Of a stretch of DNA of 64,000 nucleotides, positions 53,371 through 63,439 are shown in pieces (the stretch's first letter is position 1; each line of letters starts with the position of its first letter). Position numbers and translations under genes: made by a program. Source of the DNA: Aquamicrobium defluvii (GTDB lineage: Bacteria > Pseudomonadota > Alphaproteobacteria > Rhizobiales > Rhizobiaceae); NCBI RefSeq assembly GCF_004363725.1, contig NZ_SNZF01000007.1:62001-126000 (forward strand). Reading direction: 5' to 3'. Below the pieces are notes generated by a model, which was not told where the DNA came from, did not search any database, and saw nothing but the letters and a program-made list of their open reading frames with translations.

Positions 53371-54552
53371 TCAGGCGCCGACGCTGCCGGTCGTCCCGGC
53401 AACGGGCGGCTTCAGGCCGTTGCCTCTGTCCTTCGCGATGCCGTCGAGGCTGGTGATGCCGCACAGCGCCGCGGCGGCATCCAGCTCGGCAGCGAGCAGC
53501 CGCAGGAAGACGGCCAGCCCTTCCTCCCCGTCTGCGGCCAGGGCATAGGCGTAGGCGCGCCCGAGCAGGCAGGCATCCGCGCCGTTCTGCAGCGCCTTCA
53601 GCACGTCGCCGCCGCGCCGGATGCCGCCGTCGAACAGGATGTCGGCCCTGCCGGAAACGGCTTCCGCGACTTCGGGCAGCGCGCGGATCGTGGAGCGGGC
53701 GCCGTCGAGCTGGCGGCCGCCGTGGTTCGACACGACCACGGCATCCGCGCCGCAATCCACGGCGATGCGGGCGTCCTGCGCACACAGTATGCCCTTCACC
53801 ACCAGCCGCCCGCGCCAGCGGGCGCGCAGCCAGCCGAGGCCGCTGCGGTCGAAGGCCGGGTCGATCTGCCCGGCGAGGAAGGCGGCCTGCTCGAGATAGG
53901 TGCCGCCGGCCTCGGGCCAGCCCTCGGCCAGCATCATGGCCGGCAGGCCGTGGCGCAGCCGTTCCACGCACCAGTGCGGATGGCTGGCGAGATCGGCCAG
54001 GATGCGCAGGTCCGGCCGGGTGATGCGCCGCAGCCCGTTGCGCAGGTCGCGCTCGCGGATGCCGGAAACGGCGGTGTCCACGGTCACGAACAGCGTGCCG
54101 AAGCCGGCGCCTGCAACGCGCTCCAGTATCGCCCCGGTGCGTCCCCTGTCCTTCAGCACGTAAAGCTGGAAGGCGTCGCTGCCCGATCCGTGCGGAAGGT
54201 CTTCCGGCCGGGTCACGGCAAAGGAAGAGAGGCATGCGGAAACGCCGGCGCGAAAGGCGGCCGCTTCGCTGCCGGCGCGGAACAGGCCGAGCGAGCCGAC
54301 GGGGCCGAGCATGACCGGCATGGCATGGCGGACGCCGAGAAAAGTGGCGTCAAGCGAGCGGGAGGAGACGTCGCGCAGCGCGCGCGGTTCGAGGCCGGTT
54401 TGCGCCAGATCGGCGATATTGGCGGCCATGGTGGTTTCGCCGCTGGCACCCCCATCCAGATAGTCGAAGAGGATGCGCGGCAGGCGTCGTTGGGCGGCGC
54501 GGCGAAAATCCTCGCAGGACGCGAACCGCGCCAGCCGGTTGCCCGCCGTCAC
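53371..54552 (-). CDS. FMN-dependent 2-hydroxyacid oxidase/dehydrogenase (LldD/GOX family)
   Basis: 393 aa from a GTG start overlapping the lyase stop (GTGA). All catalytic positions of the glycolate oxidase/L-lactate dehydrogenase family are present: Tyr31 in LFDYLDGGA, Tyr131 in QLYVLKDR, Asp159 and Arg166 in VTVDTAVSGIRERD, Lys253 in LVVKGI, and His277 with Arg280 in SNHGGRQLDGA. It should oxidise an L-2-hydroxy acid to a 2-oxo acid. Its place at the end of an operon with a HutH-like lyase and an aminotransferase suggests an imidazole-lactate-type substrate. Plain lactate or mandelate cannot be excluded. Confidence 0.85.
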   Translation of the reverse strand: MTAGNRLARFASCEDFRRAAQRRLPRILFDYLDGGASGETTMAANIADLAQTGLEPRALRDVSSRSLDATFLGVRHAMPVMLGPVGSLGLFRAGSEAAAFRAGVSACLSSFAVTRPEDLPHGSGSDAFQLYVLKDRGRTGAILERVAGAGFGTLFVTVDTAVSGIRERDLRNGLRRITRPDLRILADLASHPHWCVERLRHGLPAMMLAEGWPEAGGTYLEQAAFLAGQIDPAFDRSGLGWLRARWRGRLVVKGILCAQDARIAVDCGADAVVVSNHGGRQLDGARSTIRALPEVAEAVSGRADILFDGGIRRGGDVLKALQNGADACLLGRAYAYALAADGEEGLAVFLRLLAAELDAAAALCGITSLDGIAKDRGNGLKPPVAGTTGSVGA

Positions 54553-56198
54553 CGCATGGCTTCCCGCGCCGCCTTCAGAACCGCGCCGGAGTGCAGCAGA
54601 TCCGTCACCGCATGCAGGCGCGGATAAAGCACCTTGTCGCGCTCGAGGTGATCGATCGGGCGGCCGTCGGTGGCTGCGCTGGCGCGCAGCAGCTCCAGCA
54701 CCGCGCGGCTGGCGGGGGCGAGCGCGTCGGCGCCCAGCTTGCGTTCAGCCAGCCGCAGCTCCAGGGCCTGCGCCGCCATCAGCACCTCGATGGCCACGAC
54801 GTTCTCGATGTTCTTCACCACCTGCCTGGCGTGCCTGCCGGCATTGTTGGCCATCGACACGTGGTCTTCCTGGTTGGAACAGGTGGGGATGGAATCGACG
54901 CTGTCGGGATGCGCCAGCGTCTTGCAGTCCGAGACGAGCGCGGCCGCCAGATATTGCGGCAGCATGTAGCCGCAATCCATGCCCACATGCTCGCTTGCAA
55001 CCAGCATGTCCGGCAGCCCCCGGTTCAGCGTGCCGTCGTTCAGGCGGAACAGCCGCCGTTCGGCGATGTTGCCGATCTCGGTGACGACGATGGACAGGAA
55101 GTCGGCGGCGAAGGCGATGTACTCGGCATGGAAATTGCCGCCGGAAACGGCTTTCAGGCTTCGTCCGGGCAGCTTGTCGGCGAAGATGAGCGGGTTGTCG
55201 GTCGCGGCGTTGATCTCCGTTTCCACTATCCCGCGCACGAAACGCAGCGTGTCGCGCACCGGACCCAGCACCTGCGGCGTGCAGCGCAGCGAATAGGCAT
55301 CCTGCGGCGGCTGGCGTTCGGGATCGCGGCCGATGCCGCCGTCGATGAGGGTGCTGCCGTCGAGCAGCGCGCGGATGTTGGCAGCACTTTCGATCTGGCC
55401 GGCATGGCCGCGCGCCTCGTGCAGTTCGGGAATGAAGGCGTCGCCGAAGCCCATCAGCGCCTCGATCGACATGGCTGCCGCAACCTCGGCCGTGGCCAGC
55501 AGGTTCTCGGCATCGGCCAGCGCCAGCGCCGTCTGCGCGGTGGAGAAGGACGTGCCGTTGAGCAGCGCCAGCCCTTCCTTGGCGCCGAGCACGATGCGCC
55601 CGATGCCGGCCGCTTCCATCGCGGCGACGCCGGACATCAGTTCGCCGCGATGGCGCGCCATGCCGCTGTCGAGCACTTCCTCGCCGGCCTCGTCACGGGA
55701 CATGACCAGCGCCACATGGGCAAGCGGGATGAGATCGCCGCTGGCGCCGAGCGAGCCATATTCGGGCACAGCGGGGATCACGTCACGCGCCAGCATGTCG
55801 AGAATGGTCTCGACCACCACGTCGCGCACGGCGGAATAGCCGCGCGTGAGGCTGGCGGCGCGGATCAGCATGGCCGCGCGCACCACCTCGTCATCGAGAT
55901 GCCGGCCGACGCCGGCGGCGTTCGAGATCACCAGCCGCCGCGACAGGTCGCGCGCCTGCGCCGAGGTCCTGAACGCCTGCCGGCCGGAAAGCGAGCCGAA
56001 CCCGGTATTGATGGAATAGATCGCCTGCGCCGGCTCGCCCCGGTCCATCCGGGCCGACAGCTCCGCCACCCAGTCCGCGCTCGGCCGCATCGCGGCGCGC
56101 GCCGCGTCGGAGAGGTCCACAGGCCGGCCGTGACGCGCCACCGCCATGAGGTCGTCGAGGGTTACGGCTTCCGGGCCGAGTTGCAGCGCCTTGCCCAT
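54549..56198 (-). CDS. HutH-like aromatic amino acid (histidine-type) ammonia-lyase
   Basis: 549 aa, MIO-dependent lyase. The MIO tripeptide Ala151-Ser152-Gly153 lies in GSLGASGDLIPLAH, catalytic Tyr61 in YSINTGFG; QDAYSLRCTPQVLG, SGGNFHAEYIAFAAD and NQEDHVSMA are conserved as in histidine ammonia-lyase. The canonical LSHAAG motif, whose His recognises the imidazole, is ISNAAG here (Asn93), and the protein is about 40 residues longer than HutH. It probably makes a urocanate-like acid from a histidine analogue. It is 2 nt after the aminotransferase gene. Confidence 0.85.
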   Translation of the reverse strand: MGKALQLGPEAVTLDDLMAVARHGRPVDLSDAARAAMRPSADWVAELSARMDRGEPAQAIYSINTGFGSLSGRQAFRTSAQARDLSRRLVISNAAGVGRHLDDEVVRAAMLIRAASLTRGYSAVRDVVVETILDMLARDVIPAVPEYGSLGASGDLIPLAHVALVMSRDEAGEEVLDSGMARHRGELMSGVAAMEAAGIGRIVLGAKEGLALLNGTSFSTAQTALALADAENLLATAEVAAAMSIEALMGFGDAFIPELHEARGHAGQIESAANIRALLDGSTLIDGGIGRDPERQPPQDAYSLRCTPQVLGPVRDTLRFVRGIVETEINAATDNPLIFADKLPGRSLKAVSGGNFHAEYIAFAADFLSIVVTEIGNIAERRLFRLNDGTLNRGLPDMLVASEHVGMDCGYMLPQYLAAALVSDCKTLAHPDSVDSIPTCSNQEDHVSMANNAGRHARQVVKNIENVVAIEVLMAAQALELRLAERKLGADALAPASRAVLELLRASAATDGRPIDHLERDKVLYPRLHAVTDLLHSGAVLKAAREAMR

Positions 56199-56200
56199 TT

Positions 56201-57301
56201 CTATGTCCTCTCCTGAATTTCACGCCATGCCGCCGCTGCGGCGAGAACGGCGGCCGTATCGGCATCGTTGCCGGTGGTGATGCGCACGCCTTCGTCGGCG
56301 AAGCAGCGCACCGCGATGCCCGCATCCCTGAAATGCGCGGTGAGCGCCGCGGCCTGCCCGCCAACGGCAAGCCACAGGAAATTGGCCCGCGATTGCGCGA
56401 CCGGGAAACCCAGCGCGCACAGGCCGGACGCCATGCGCCCGCGCTGACTGGCGTTGTTCTGCGCCCGCGCCTCCACCGCTTCGGGAGCCTCCAGGGCGGC
56501 CAGTGCCGCGGCAACCACCGGGGCGGGCAGCGGGAACGGCGGGGCCACGGCATGCAGGGCGTTGACGATCCGCGGGTCGGCCAGACAGTAGCCTGCACGC
56601 AACCCGGCAAGGCCCCACGCCTTGGAGAAGGTGCGCAGGATCACGAGATTGCCATGGCGCGTGAGACGCCGGGCCGGCGAGACCGCGACGGTGCCGGCGT
56701 CATCGGCATAGTCGGCATAGGCTTCGTCGAGCACCACGAGCACATGGGCCGGCAAGGCCGCGATCAGGGCGTCCAGTTCGTCGGCATCGAGCGCCGTGCC
56801 GGTCGGATTGTTGGGGTTGCACAGGATCGCCACCCGGCAGCCGGCCCCCACGGCGTTGCATATCGCCGCCGGATCGGCGCGGTGCTCGTTGTCGAGCGGC
56901 ACCTCGACCAGTCGCGCGCCGGCCAGGCCGGCAATGATCGGATAGGCTTCGTAGGAGCGCCACGGCACGACGATCTCGTCGCCCGGATCGCACCATGCGC
57001 GCACGATCTGGTCGAGCAGGACGATCGAGCCGGCGGCGACCGCGACCATGTCCGCGCCGACGCCATGGCGGCGCGCCAGAGCTTCGGCCAGCGCCTCGCC
57101 GCGCAGGTCGGGATAGCGGTTGCCTCCCGACAATGCGGCCATCGCTGCCTCCACCACGGCGGGCGACGGCCCTTCCGGGGCCTCGTTGGAGCCGAGACGG
57201 TGGCGGAACGCCTGCCCCTGCCCCGCCCGCCCCCTGCCGTAGCCCGGCAGGCCGTCGAGCCTGCCGCTGGCAGGCGGCACCCGTGTATCGACATCTGTCA
57301 T
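56201..57301 (-). CDS. HisC-like PLP-dependent aminotransferase
   Basis: 366 aa class I/II aminotransferase of the histidinol-phosphate type. HRLGSNEAPEGPSPAVVEA and NRYPDLRG are at the start, then CNPNNPTGTALD (162-168 core), VVLDEAYADYA and Lys227 in RTFSKAWGLAGLRAGY. No his biosynthesis genes are adjacent; it sits between a TRAP transporter and a HutH-like lyase. It most likely transaminates an imidazole-pyruvate-type acid to a histidine-type amino acid, or the reverse. The start at 57301 is 9 nt after the DctM gene. Confidence 0.85.
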   Translation of the reverse strand: MTDVDTRVPPASGRLDGLPGYGRGRAGQGQAFRHRLGSNEAPEGPSPAVVEAAMAALSGGNRYPDLRGEALAEALARRHGVGADMVAVAAGSIVLLDQIVRAWCDPGDEIVVPWRSYEAYPIIAGLAGARLVEVPLDNEHRADPAAICNAVGAGCRVAILCNPNNPTGTALDADELDALIAALPAHVLVVLDEAYADYADDAGTVAVSPARRLTRHGNLVILRTFSKAWGLAGLRAGYCLADPRIVNALHAVAPPFPLPAPVVAAALAALEAPEAVEARAQNNASQRGRMASGLCALGFPVAQSRANFLWLAVGGQAAALTAHFRDAGIAVRCFADEGVRITTGNDADTAAVLAAAAAWREIQERT

Positions 57302-57310
57302 CGCCGGATC

Positions 57311-58891
<1,581 letters not shown>

Positions 58892-58892
58892 G

Positions 58893-59435
58893 TCAGGCGC
58901 TTCCGGTCCGGTTGTCGAAGACGGCGACGTCGCTGCCGCCGATCACGGCGATGGCGCGCAGCAATATGGCCAGCGACTGGATCACCAGCAGCGCGACGAA
59001 GGCCAGGATAACCGTCTTGAGCAGATAGATGGCGGGCAAACCGCCGAAGAAGAGCGCACCCTCGCGGATGGCCCAGGCGGCGCGAACGTAAGGCCAGCCG
59101 AACCAGCCCAGTATGATGCACAACGGCATGATGCCGAACAGCACGCAGCCAAGGTCGACCCAGGCTCTGGCCCGGGCCGATGCCTTCGCGTAGAACATGT
59201 CTACACGCACATGATCGTCGCAGAGATAGGAATAGCCCACCATGAGCATGAACAGCGTGGCGTGGGCGTAGGTTACCGAATCCTGGAGCATGCTGTTGGT
59301 GGAGTGGAACACGTAGCGCAGTCCCACCGTCGAGAATTTCAGCAGGACGACCGCCGCCACCAGCCACGGGAGCGTTTGCCCCAGTACGCGAGACGGCCAG
59401 TCCAGCACACGGCTGATGGCGACAAGTCGGTTCAT
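58893..59435 (-). CDS. TRAP transporter small permease (DctQ type)
   Basis: 180 aa, four hydrophobic segments with an early LPWLVAAVVLLKFSTVGLRYVF and DDHVRVDMFYAKAS, typical of DctQ. Its stop is 1 nt before dctM, and it starts 13 nt after dctP. It is a structural partner of the large permease. Confidence 0.9.
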   Translation of the reverse strand: MNRLVAISRVLDWPSRVLGQTLPWLVAAVVLLKFSTVGLRYVFHSTNSMLQDSVTYAHATLFMLMVGYSYLCDDHVRVDMFYAKASARARAWVDLGCVLFGIMPLCIILGWFGWPYVRAAWAIREGALFFGGLPAIYLLKTVILAFVALLVIQSLAILLRAIAVIGGSDVAVFDNRTGSA

Positions 59436-59448
59436 GATCGCGCCATCC

Positions 59449-60552
59449 TCAGCCTTCGGCGAAAGGAAGGGTGCGCGCGTTCATCTCGCCGGCGAAGGCA
59501 TAGGGTGCGTATTCCGCCATCAGGTTGCGGAACTTGGCATAGCTTCCCATGACCTCGCGCACCACCGGATCGGGATCGGCCAGCAGTTCCTCGACCATCT
59601 CGTTGGCGGCGACGGCCAGACCCTCGACGATGGGTTGCGGCACGAGGCGGACATTGACGCCATGCTCGGCCTTGAGGATGCGCACCGTCTTGGCGTTGTT
59701 GATCTCGTAGTCCATGGTGGTCTCGTCCGCCGCCGACATCGCCACTGTCTTGACGATGAGTTTCAGATCGTCCGGCAGCGCATTGTAGGCGGAAGCGTTC
59801 ATCACGATCTCCTCCGTGGAGGAGGGCTCGCCGGGGCCGGGGCCGTAATAGTTCTTGGCGATCTGATGGAAGCCGAAGGAGAAGTCGTTCCACGGGCCCA
59901 CGAACTCTCCCGCGTCGATGGTGCCGGACTGAAGCGCCTGGAATACCTCGCCGCCCGGCAGCGTGACCACCGCGACGCCGACACGGCGCAGCATCTCGCC
60001 CGCGAAGCCGGTGGTGCGGATGCGCAGGCCGCGCAGGTCATCGAGCGTGTGGATCTCGTTGCGGAACCAGCCGAACCACTGCGGGCCCGTGCCGCCGGCG
60101 AGGAAGCCCTTGAGGCCGAAGCCGTCATAGATGTTGTCGTAGAGCTCCTGGCCGCCGCCCCAGTACATCCAGCCCAGCTGCTCGAACATGGTGAGGCCGA
60201 AGGGGAAGGAGCCGAACAGGCCGATCGCCTTGTTCTTGGAAATCCAGTAGGCCGGAACCGAATGGTAGATCTGCGCCACGCCCTGCGAGACGGCATCGAA
60301 GACGCCGAAGGCCGGAACGATCTCGCCCGCGCCATGCACGTTGATGACCAGCCTTCCGCCCGAAAGGTCGGTGATGCGCTTGGCGATGCGCCTTGCGCTG
60401 TCGTCGAGGCCGGGGGCCCCGGTCGGCCAGGACGTGACCATGTCCCACTCGATCCGGCTCTGCGCGATCGCTGGCGCAGCCAGGCCCGCTCCAGTCGCGG
60501 CAACAGCCGCTCCGCTAAGGAAATTTCTCCTGTGCACAGTGCGTTCTCCCAT
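59449..60552 (-). CDS. TRAP transporter substrate-binding protein, TakP type, with Tat signal
   Basis: 367 aa. The N-terminus HRRNFLSGAAVAATGAG is a twin-arginine signal, cleaved near AIAQS. The mature protein has WDMVTSWPTGAPG, GGEVFQALQSGTIDAGEFVGPWND and NYYGPGPGEPSS, the layout of TakP-type proteins that bind 2-oxo and 2-hydroxy acids with a cation. This supports a hydroxy/keto acid substrate for the cluster. It is first of the six-gene operon, 125 nt downstream of the HutC-like gene. Confidence 0.9.
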   Translation of the reverse strand: MGERTVHRRNFLSGAAVAATGAGLAAPAIAQSRIEWDMVTSWPTGAPGLDDSARRIAKRITDLSGGRLVINVHGAGEIVPAFGVFDAVSQGVAQIYHSVPAYWISKNKAIGLFGSFPFGLTMFEQLGWMYWGGGQELYDNIYDGFGLKGFLAGGTGPQWFGWFRNEIHTLDDLRGLRIRTTGFAGEMLRRVGVAVVTLPGGEVFQALQSGTIDAGEFVGPWNDFSFGFHQIAKNYYGPGPGEPSSTEEIVMNASAYNALPDDLKLIVKTVAMSAADETTMDYEINNAKTVRILKAEHGVNVRLVPQPIVEGLAVAANEMVEELLADPDPVVREVMGSYAKFRNLMAEYAPYAFAGEMNARTLPFAEG

Positions 60553-60562
60553 TTATGTTTAG

Positions 60563-60575
60563 TTGTATATATCAA
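60563..60575. promoter_or_regulatory. candidate HutC-like operator before the TRAP operon
   Basis: TTGTATATATCAA (60563-60575) is close to the TTGTATATACAA-type sites of HutC-family regulators and to the TTGTATATACCAA before the urocanase-like gene. It lies 11 nt before the dctP start. Confidence 0.45.
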
Positions 60576-60677
60576 TCAGTATCAATCGCGATTTGCGAAT
60601 GTGTCAAGACAAAAATGACGTGCGCAAGGAGCAAGTTTGTAAAGCCGGATTATCCTGTATGATTTTTTTGGCGGCGC

Positions 60678-61439
60678 TCAGTGCGGAACGGTCATGCGTC
60701 CGGCAAGGCTGAACCGGGTTCCGGGGTGGAGCAGCCGCGCGCTGGTGGCGATCAGGCCGCGCGACCATGTGCGGCGGCGCAGGAGCAGCAGCGGTTCGCC
60801 GGGCTGCATCTCGAGCAGGGCACGCGACTGCTCGTCGGCGGTCACGGCCTGGATCACGTGCTCGACCTCTTTAAGCGGGCCCATGGCCATCAGGTGCTCG
60901 TTGGGGGTGATGCGGGTGAAATCCTGTTCCAGATAGTCCGGCGCAAACAGCGGATTGACGTAGCGATCCTCGATCTGCAGCGGCCGCCCGTTCTCCCGGT
61001 GCACGAGGAGCGAGTGGAAAACGGTCGATCCCGGCACGACATTCATCTCCGTTGCCAGCGAAAGATCGCAATTTATAGCCTCCATGACATGCACATCGGT
61101 GGTGTGGCGATTGCCGCGGGCCTCGATCTCGGCATGGATATTGCGCAGCTCCAGAAAGGTCGACTGGCTGCTCCTGGGGGCGACGAAGGTGCCCGCGCCC
61201 TGCTTGCGCATCAGCACGCCGGCCGCCGAGAGGTCGCGCAGGGCGATGTGGATCGTCATGCGCGACGCGCCGAGCTGCTCCACAAGCTGCGCCTCCGACG
61301 GGATCCGGGTGCCTTCCGGCCATTCGCCCGAATCGATCTTCTGCAGCACATAGTTGCGGACCTGCTGGCCCAGCGACAGCGCAATGCCGTCCGCATCCGT
61401 GGCGTTGCCAAATCCGACTGCTCTAGTCCGTTTGTTCAT
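60678..61439 (-). CDS. GntR/HutC-family transcriptional regulator
   Basis: 253 aa. Winged HTH (about 25-90) with IPSEAQLVEQLGASRMTIHIALRDLSAAGVLMRKQGAGTFVA, then a UTRA effector domain: RPLQIEDRYVNPLFAPDYLEQDFTRITPNEHLM and LLLLRRRTWSRGLIATSARLLHPGTRFSLAGRM, close to HutC. HutC proteins bind urocanate as inducer, so this one probably senses a urocanate-like intermediate. It heads the - strand operon and is divergent from the urocanase-like gene. Confidence 0.88.
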   Translation of the reverse strand: MNKRTRAVGFGNATDADGIALSLGQQVRNYVLQKIDSGEWPEGTRIPSEAQLVEQLGASRMTIHIALRDLSAAGVLMRKQGAGTFVAPRSSQSTFLELRNIHAEIEARGNRHTTDVHVMEAINCDLSLATEMNVVPGSTVFHSLLVHRENGRPLQIEDRYVNPLFAPDYLEQDFTRITPNEHLMAMGPLKEVEHVIQAVTADEQSRALLEMQPGEPLLLLRRRTWSRGLIATSARLLHPGTRFSLAGRMTVPH

Positions 61440-61563
61440 GTCTCACTCGCCTGTGGCTGTCTGCGACTTGTCATAACACGTTAAAGCCGACTGGCCCGAT
61501 AATCCAGAAGTTGCATAAAAAAGACCCTGCCCCTCGTCTTGACAAGGGTTGGCGGTTCCAATT

Positions 61564-61585
61564 ATACAAACTTGTATATACCAAT
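61564..61585. promoter_or_regulatory. candidate HutC-like operator before the urocanase-like gene
   Basis: TATACAA-AC-TTGTATA (61564-61579) is a perfect inverted repeat, and overlaps TTGTATATACCAA (61573-61585). It lies 28-49 nt before the start at 61613, in the 173-nt divergent control region. Confidence 0.5.
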
Positions 61586-61612
61586 ATATGATAACCAAGA
61601 GAGGAGACCTCG

Positions 61613-63313
61613 ATGGGAAAGCCTGAAATTCTGTATTCCGTCCGCGCCATGGGTGGGAACAATCTGCGCTGCAAGGGCTGGAAGCAGGAAGGCATCCTGC
61701 GGATGCTTGAAAACAACATGGAGAACGCCGAGCACCCGGAGGAGCTGGTGATCTACGGCGGCATCGGAAAATGCGCCCGCAACTGGGAAAGCTATCACGC
61801 CATCGTAAAGTCGTTGCAGGAGCTTGAAAACGACGAAACGCTGGTCGTGCAGTCGGGCATGCCGGTGGCGGTGTTCCGCACCAATACGCTCGCCCCGCGC
61901 GTGGTCATGGCCACCACCAACATCATGAAGGCCACCTGGCCGGTCTTCTACGACCTCCAGGACAAGAACCTGACGATCTACGCCCAGTACACGGCGGCGC
62001 CGTGGGAATATATCGGCACGCAGGGCGTGATCCAGGGCACCTTCCAGACCCTCGTCGCGATCCGCGACCAGAAGTTCGGCGGCGACATGCGCGGCCGCAT
62101 CCTGCTCACCGCCGGCATGGGCGGCATGGGCGGCAACCAGCCGCGCGCCATGACGATGCTGGGCGGCGTGTGCATCTGCGCCGACGTCGACGAGAAGGTC
62201 GTCAAGCACCGGCTGGAGGTCGGCTATTGCGACGTGATCGTCCACGACTTCGACGAAGCCGTGCGCATGGCGAAGGAAGCGGCGGCGGAAAAGCGCCCGC
62301 TGGGCATCGCCCTGATGGGCAACGCGGCCGAGGTTCTGCGCAAGGCGCGCGACACCGGTTTCGCCCCCGACATCATCACCGACATGACCCCGGCGCACGA
62401 TCCGCTGTCCTACATCCCCGAGGGCCTGACCGTCGAAGAGGCGAGAGAGCTGCGCAAGGCCGACCGCGACGAATATTTCCGCCGCGCCGGCGCTTCGATG
62501 ATCGAGCAGCTTTCGATCATGAACGAGTTCTACGACCGTGGCGTGCAGGTGTTCGAGTACGGCAACTCGCTGCGCAAGGAAAGCCGCGACGCGGGCATGC
62601 CGGTGGACGAGGCCATGAAGATCCCCGGCTTCGTGGCGGCCTATATCCGTCCGCTGTTCTGCGAGGGTCGCGGACCGTTCCGCTGGATCTGCCTGTCGCG
62701 CGATCCGCAGGATCTCGCCCGTCTCGACGATCTGGTCGAGGAAATGTTCGCGGATGACGAGCTGGTCACCGGCTGGATCCGCCTTGCCCGCAAGCATATC
62801 CCGATCGAGGGTCTGCCGGCGCGCATCTGCTATCTGGGCTTCGGCCAGCGCAAGGCGTTCGGCATGCGCGTCAACGAGCTGGTGCGTTCGGGCGAGCTCA
62901 AGGGCCCGGTGGCCTTCTCCCGCGACAATCTCGACTCCGGCTCGATCGTCAACCCGACCTTCGAATCCGAGCGGATGAAGGATGGCAGCGACCTGATCTC
63001 CGACTGGCCCTATCTCAACGCGCTGCTCAACGTCGCGGCGGGTGCCGATCTGGTCGCCATTCAGGAGAACTACTCGATGGGCGAGGCCGTCCACACCGGC
63101 GTGACCATGATCGCCGACGGCTCCGACGAGGCAGACGTGCGGCTCGCCGCCTGCCTCACCACGGACTCCGGCATCGGCGTGGTTCGCCATGCGCAGGCCG
63201 GCTACGACATCGCCCGCAAGGCCGCTTCCGAGCGCTTTGCCAAGGATGGCGTCCAGGTTCCGCTGTGGTGGACCCCGACGGCGACCTTCGGGCCCGACGA
63301 CCTGAAGCGCTAG
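61613..63313 (+). CDS. urocanate hydratase-like enzyme (HutU paralogue)
   Basis: 566 aa, urocanase length and fold: VIYGGIGKCARNWESY (47-61), ETLVVQSGMPVAVF, the NAD-binding LLTAGMGGMGGNQPRAMTMLGG (164-185), ALMGNAAEV, ITDMTPAHDPLSY, FCEGRGPFRW and LPARICYLGFG (401-411). Differences from canonical HutU: FQGLPxRICW is IEGLPARICY, and the HHGGGVGMG loop is replaced at 484-490 by QENYSMG. It probably hydrates a modified urocanate. The ATG follows GAGAGGAGACCTCG. Its TAG stop is inside repeat D. Confidence 0.87.
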   Translation: MGKPEILYSVRAMGGNNLRCKGWKQEGILRMLENNMENAEHPEELVIYGGIGKCARNWESYHAIVKSLQELENDETLVVQSGMPVAVFRTNTLAPRVVMATTNIMKATWPVFYDLQDKNLTIYAQYTAAPWEYIGTQGVIQGTFQTLVAIRDQKFGGDMRGRILLTAGMGGMGGNQPRAMTMLGGVCICADVDEKVVKHRLEVGYCDVIVHDFDEAVRMAKEAAAEKRPLGIALMGNAAEVLRKARDTGFAPDIITDMTPAHDPLSYIPEGLTVEEARELRKADRDEYFRRAGASMIEQLSIMNEFYDRGVQVFEYGNSLRKESRDAGMPVDEAMKIPGFVAAYIRPLFCEGRGPFRWICLSRDPQDLARLDDLVEEMFADDELVTGWIRLARKHIPIEGLPARICYLGFGQRKAFGMRVNELVRSGELKGPVAFSRDNLDSGSIVNPTFESERMKDGSDLISDWPYLNALLNVAAGADLVAIQENYSMGEAVHTGVTMIADGSDEADVRLAACLTTDSGIGVVRHAQAGYDIARKAASERFAKDGVQVPLWWTPTATFGPDDLKR

Positions 63314-63413
63314 AGCATTTTGCAGTCAGAGGGAATCGTCTGACGTCGCAGAAATGCGGCCAGGTAAAAATGGAGCAGCGGAAGCAGCGTTCGTCAGAAC
63401 GCCCGCTGCTCCA
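63310..63413 (+). repeat. intergenic repeat, copy D (CTAGAGCATTTTGCAGTCAG type)
   Basis: Homologous to copy C (48845-48951). It begins CTAGAGC with the stop of the urocanase-like gene and continues AGAGCATTTTGCAGTCAG and GGAATCGTCTGACGTCGCA. Its end forms a hairpin with GGAGCAGCGG and CCGCTGCTCC. Confidence 0.7.
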
Positions 63414-63439
63414 AAGGCAAAAGACGGGAGGACACCGAC

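Noticed and set aside
54591..56216. 541-codon open frame on the + strand
   Set aside because: Antisense shadow of the MIO lyase gene.
56201..57301. Histidine biosynthesis role (HisC) for the aminotransferase
   Set aside because: No biosynthetic his genes are nearby, and it is tightly coupled to a TRAP importer and an ammonia-lyase, so a catabolic role is favoured.
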